From the NCBI GenBank assembly GCA_023460935.1, contig JAEWOI010000027.1, forward strand, positions 119,016-183,015: a stretch of DNA of 64,000 nucleotides, in the 5' to 3' direction. A program made the translations under genes and the position numbers. Source of the stretch: Actinomycetes bacterium. GTDB lineage: Bacteria; Actinomycetota; Actinomycetes; Propionibacteriales; Propionibacteriaceae. This document shows, one piece after another, positions 62,461 through 64,000 of this stretch (position 1 is the first letter of the stretch; every line of letters begins with the position of its first letter). Below the pieces are notes generated by a model. It made no database searches, had not been told where the DNA came from, and was given only the letters and a program-made list of their open reading frames with translations.

Positions 62461-63903
62461 CGCGACCTGCCTGCGGCGCCGGCGCCGCAGGTGCACGGCG
62501 TAGGCGACGGCGAGGGCTGCGAACCACGCGGGGGTGACCAGCAGCGCGTTGCGGGTGTCCGGCTCCAGGGCCAGCACCCAGATGATCGCTGCGAAGAAGC
62601 CGAACACGACCCAGGTCATGACCACCCCGCCGGGCATCCGGTAGGAGGAGGCGGCGTGGGCGGCCGGCTGCCGGCGCCGGTACACCAGGTAGGAGGCCAT
62701 GATCAGGCCCCAGACGAACACGAACAGCACCGAGGCCACCGTGGTCGCCAGGGTGAACGCCGCGATGATCGAATCGGTCGTGTACAGCAGCACCAGTCCG
62801 GGCAGCAGGCAGCAGCAGGAGAACACCAGGCCGTTGGCCGGGACCTTCTGCGGGGAGAGCCGACCGAACGCGCGGGGAGCCTTCCGGTCCAGCGCCAGCC
62901 CGTACAGCATCCGCGATGTCGAGTAGATGCCCGAGTTGGCCGAGGAGGCCGCGCTGGTCAGCACCACGAAGTTGATCGCAGACGCCGCGACGCCCAGCCC
63001 GGCGAGGCCGAACATCGAGACGAACGGGCTCACCGCGGGGTTGATCAGCTGCCACGGCGTCACCGCCATGATCGCGGCGAGGGCGAGGATGTAGAACAGC
63101 CCGACCCGGATCGGGATCGCGTTGATCGCTTTCGGCAGGGTGACCTTCGGGTTGCGGGTCTCGGCCGCGGCCGTGCCGACCAGTTCGATGCCGAGGAAGG
63201 CGAAGAACGCTATCTGGAAGCCGGCGAGGAAGCCCTCCGAGCCGCGTGGGAAGAAGCCGCCGTGCGCCCAGAGGTTGGAAAGGGCGGCCTGGTGGCCCTC
63301 CGGGGAGACGAAGCCGGTGGTGACGAACAGCACGGCAACGACGATCAGGGCGAGGATCGCGACGATCTTGATCAGGGCGAACCAGAACTCGATCTCGCCG
63401 AACAGCTTCACGGTGACCAGGTTCAGCACCAGCAGCAGCAGCACCAGGCAGGTGGCCGCCACCCACTTGGGCAGGTCTGGGAACCAGTAGGCGACGTAGG
63501 CGGTGACCGCGGTCAGGTCGGCAACCCCGATCACGATCCAGCAGAACCAGTAGGTCCAGCCGGCGAAGAACCCGGCCCACGGGCCGAGGATGTCCTCCGC
63601 GATGTCGCGGAACGACTTGTAGTTCAGGTTGGACAGCAGCAGCTCCCCCATCGCCCGCATGACGAAGAACAGGAAGAAGCCGATGATCGCGTAGACCAGC
63701 AGGATGGAAGGTCCGGCGAGCGAGATCGTCTTGCCCGAGCCCATGAACAGGCCGGTGCCGATGGCGCCGCCGATGGCGATCATCTGCAGGTGCCGGTTGC
63801 CGAGGGCGCGGTCGAGGTGGGAGCCGGACGGGTGGTCGGTGGCCGGGCCGGCCGGGGAGGGGGTGGTCTCGGGGAGCTTGGTGAGGGTGGATTGGTCGGT
63901 CAT
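62449..63903 (-). CDS. cycA: D-serine/D-alanine/glycine-type amino acid permease
   Basis: 484 residues, 12 membrane segments, AAT family. Close along its length to E. coli CycA: MIAIGGAIGTGLFMGSGKTI, VMRAMGELLLSNLNYKSF, GWTYWFCWIVIGVADLTAVT, FQIAFFAFLGIELVGTAAAE, NFVVLTSAASSANSGIYSTS. Imports small neutral amino acids by proton symport. AAGGAG lies 7 bases before ATG 63903; a strong hairpin lies just upstream in the leader. Confidence 0.93.
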   Translation of the reverse strand: MTDQSTLTKLPETTPSPAGPATDHPSGSHLDRALGNRHLQMIAIGGAIGTGLFMGSGKTISLAGPSILLVYAIIGFFLFFVMRAMGELLLSNLNYKSFRDIAEDILGPWAGFFAGWTYWFCWIVIGVADLTAVTAYVAYWFPDLPKWVAATCLVLLLLVLNLVTVKLFGEIEFWFALIKIVAILALIVVAVLFVTTGFVSPEGHQAALSNLWAHGGFFPRGSEGFLAGFQIAFFAFLGIELVGTAAAETRNPKVTLPKAINAIPIRVGLFYILALAAIMAVTPWQLINPAVSPFVSMFGLAGLGVAASAINFVVLTSAASSANSGIYSTSRMLYGLALDRKAPRAFGRLSPQKVPANGLVFSCCCLLPGLVLLYTTDSIIAAFTLATTVASVLFVFVWGLIMASYLVYRRRQPAAHAASSYRMPGGVVMTWVVFGFFAAIIWVLALEPDTRNALLVTPAWFAALAVAYAVHLRRRRRRQVALPG

Positions 63904-63926
63904 GGAAGAACTCCTTTGTCTCCATG

Positions 63927-63961
63927 GGCCGGGTGGGCGCCTCCGGCGTTCCCACCCGGCC
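63927..63961 (-). promoter_or_regulatory. Leader hairpin upstream of cycA
   Basis: An 11-bp perfect stem GGCCGGGTGGG/CCCACCCGGCC with a 13-base loop lies about 10 bases upstream of the permease ribosome binding site. It could be a 5' leader structure controlling the gene or a terminator of an upstream transcript. No riboswitch family recognised. Confidence 0.4.
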
Positions 63962-63973
63962 GTCCGCGGTGGC

Positions 63974-63988
63974 GGGGGGGGGGGGGGG
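63974..63988. repeat. 15-G homopolymer
   Basis: An uninterrupted run of 15 G, 12 bases from the window end, upstream of the cycA leader hairpin. May be real and length-variable, or an assembly artefact. Confidence 0.8.
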
Positions 63989-64000
63989 CGGCTGCGCGCA

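Overview
This is a high-GC, gene-dense 64 kb chromosomal window from an actinobacterium. The evidence is the GC content, frequent GTG/TTG starts, 4-bp ATGA/GTGA overlaps, a mycothiol-type (Rv2466c-like) nitroreductase homologue, MprAB-like and ECF/Kelch regulators, a LAL-type LuxR protein and the rpsF-ssb-rpsR-rplI block. Lactate uptake and oxidation together with Pta-AckA would suit a facultative or propionibacterial-type lifestyle, but the taxon cannot be fixed from this sequence. No tRNA, rRNA, CRISPR array, insertion sequence or prophage was recognised.

Layout. 1-9.4 kb: end of citrate synthase, a secreted protein, two glycerophosphodiesterase-family genes, a LuxR/ATPase regulator, a frameshifted DUF559/AbiEi-like gene between two copies of a palindrome, and class I fumarase. 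9.4-21.2 kb (minus strand): a long, translationally coupled Tad/Flp pilus-type operon (damaged SAF/CpaB-like gene, CpaE-like, TadA, TadB, TadC, three small pilin-like proteins, a LysM-BTAD membrane protein), followed by a PQQ-like beta-propeller protein and a polytopic membrane protein. 21.4-31.5 kb: housekeeping and regulatory genes, including a sigma-like protein, an AEC transporter, a sigma/Kelch pair, an oxidoreductase, ornithine carbamoyltransferase, a low-molecular-weight phosphatase and an MprAB-like two-component system. 31.5-37.7 kb: cysteine hydrolase and the lactate module (D-lactate dehydrogenase and lactate permease, divergent from a GntR regulator with an operator between them). 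37.7-43 kb: DUF3152 protein, ribosomal protein/SSB operon, a secreted repeat protein and two small paralogous HTH proteins. 43-55.7 kb: acyl-CoA ligase, endonuclease IV, pta-ackA, amidohydrolase, VOC protein, winged-helix protein, ABC-F ATPase, SDR-DUF2867 protein.

56.0-61.1 kb holds the most unusual locus: four tightly packed genes encoding a cytosolic subtilase with five perfect GGGYWGGI repeats before its catalytic domain, an ECF sigma factor, a small protein with a carboxypeptidase-regulatory-like beta domain, and a TPR-CHAT caspase-like protease. A small ribbon-helix-helix protein follows. The set looks like a two-protease cascade tied to a transcriptional switch. That reading is inference; the gene order, motifs and repeats are read directly. 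The window ends with a PanE-family reductase, a CycA-type amino acid permease and a 15-G homopolymer.

Other structure includes dispersed palindromes of two families (GCAAAGTGG type and GGGGACGGTTCC type), a strongly G-quadruplex-prone tract, DnaA-box-like clusters, and genes with unexpected key-residue changes (CpaE-like P-loop, DUF3152 HExxH, Rv2466c CPWC, zinc-ligand-free S18).
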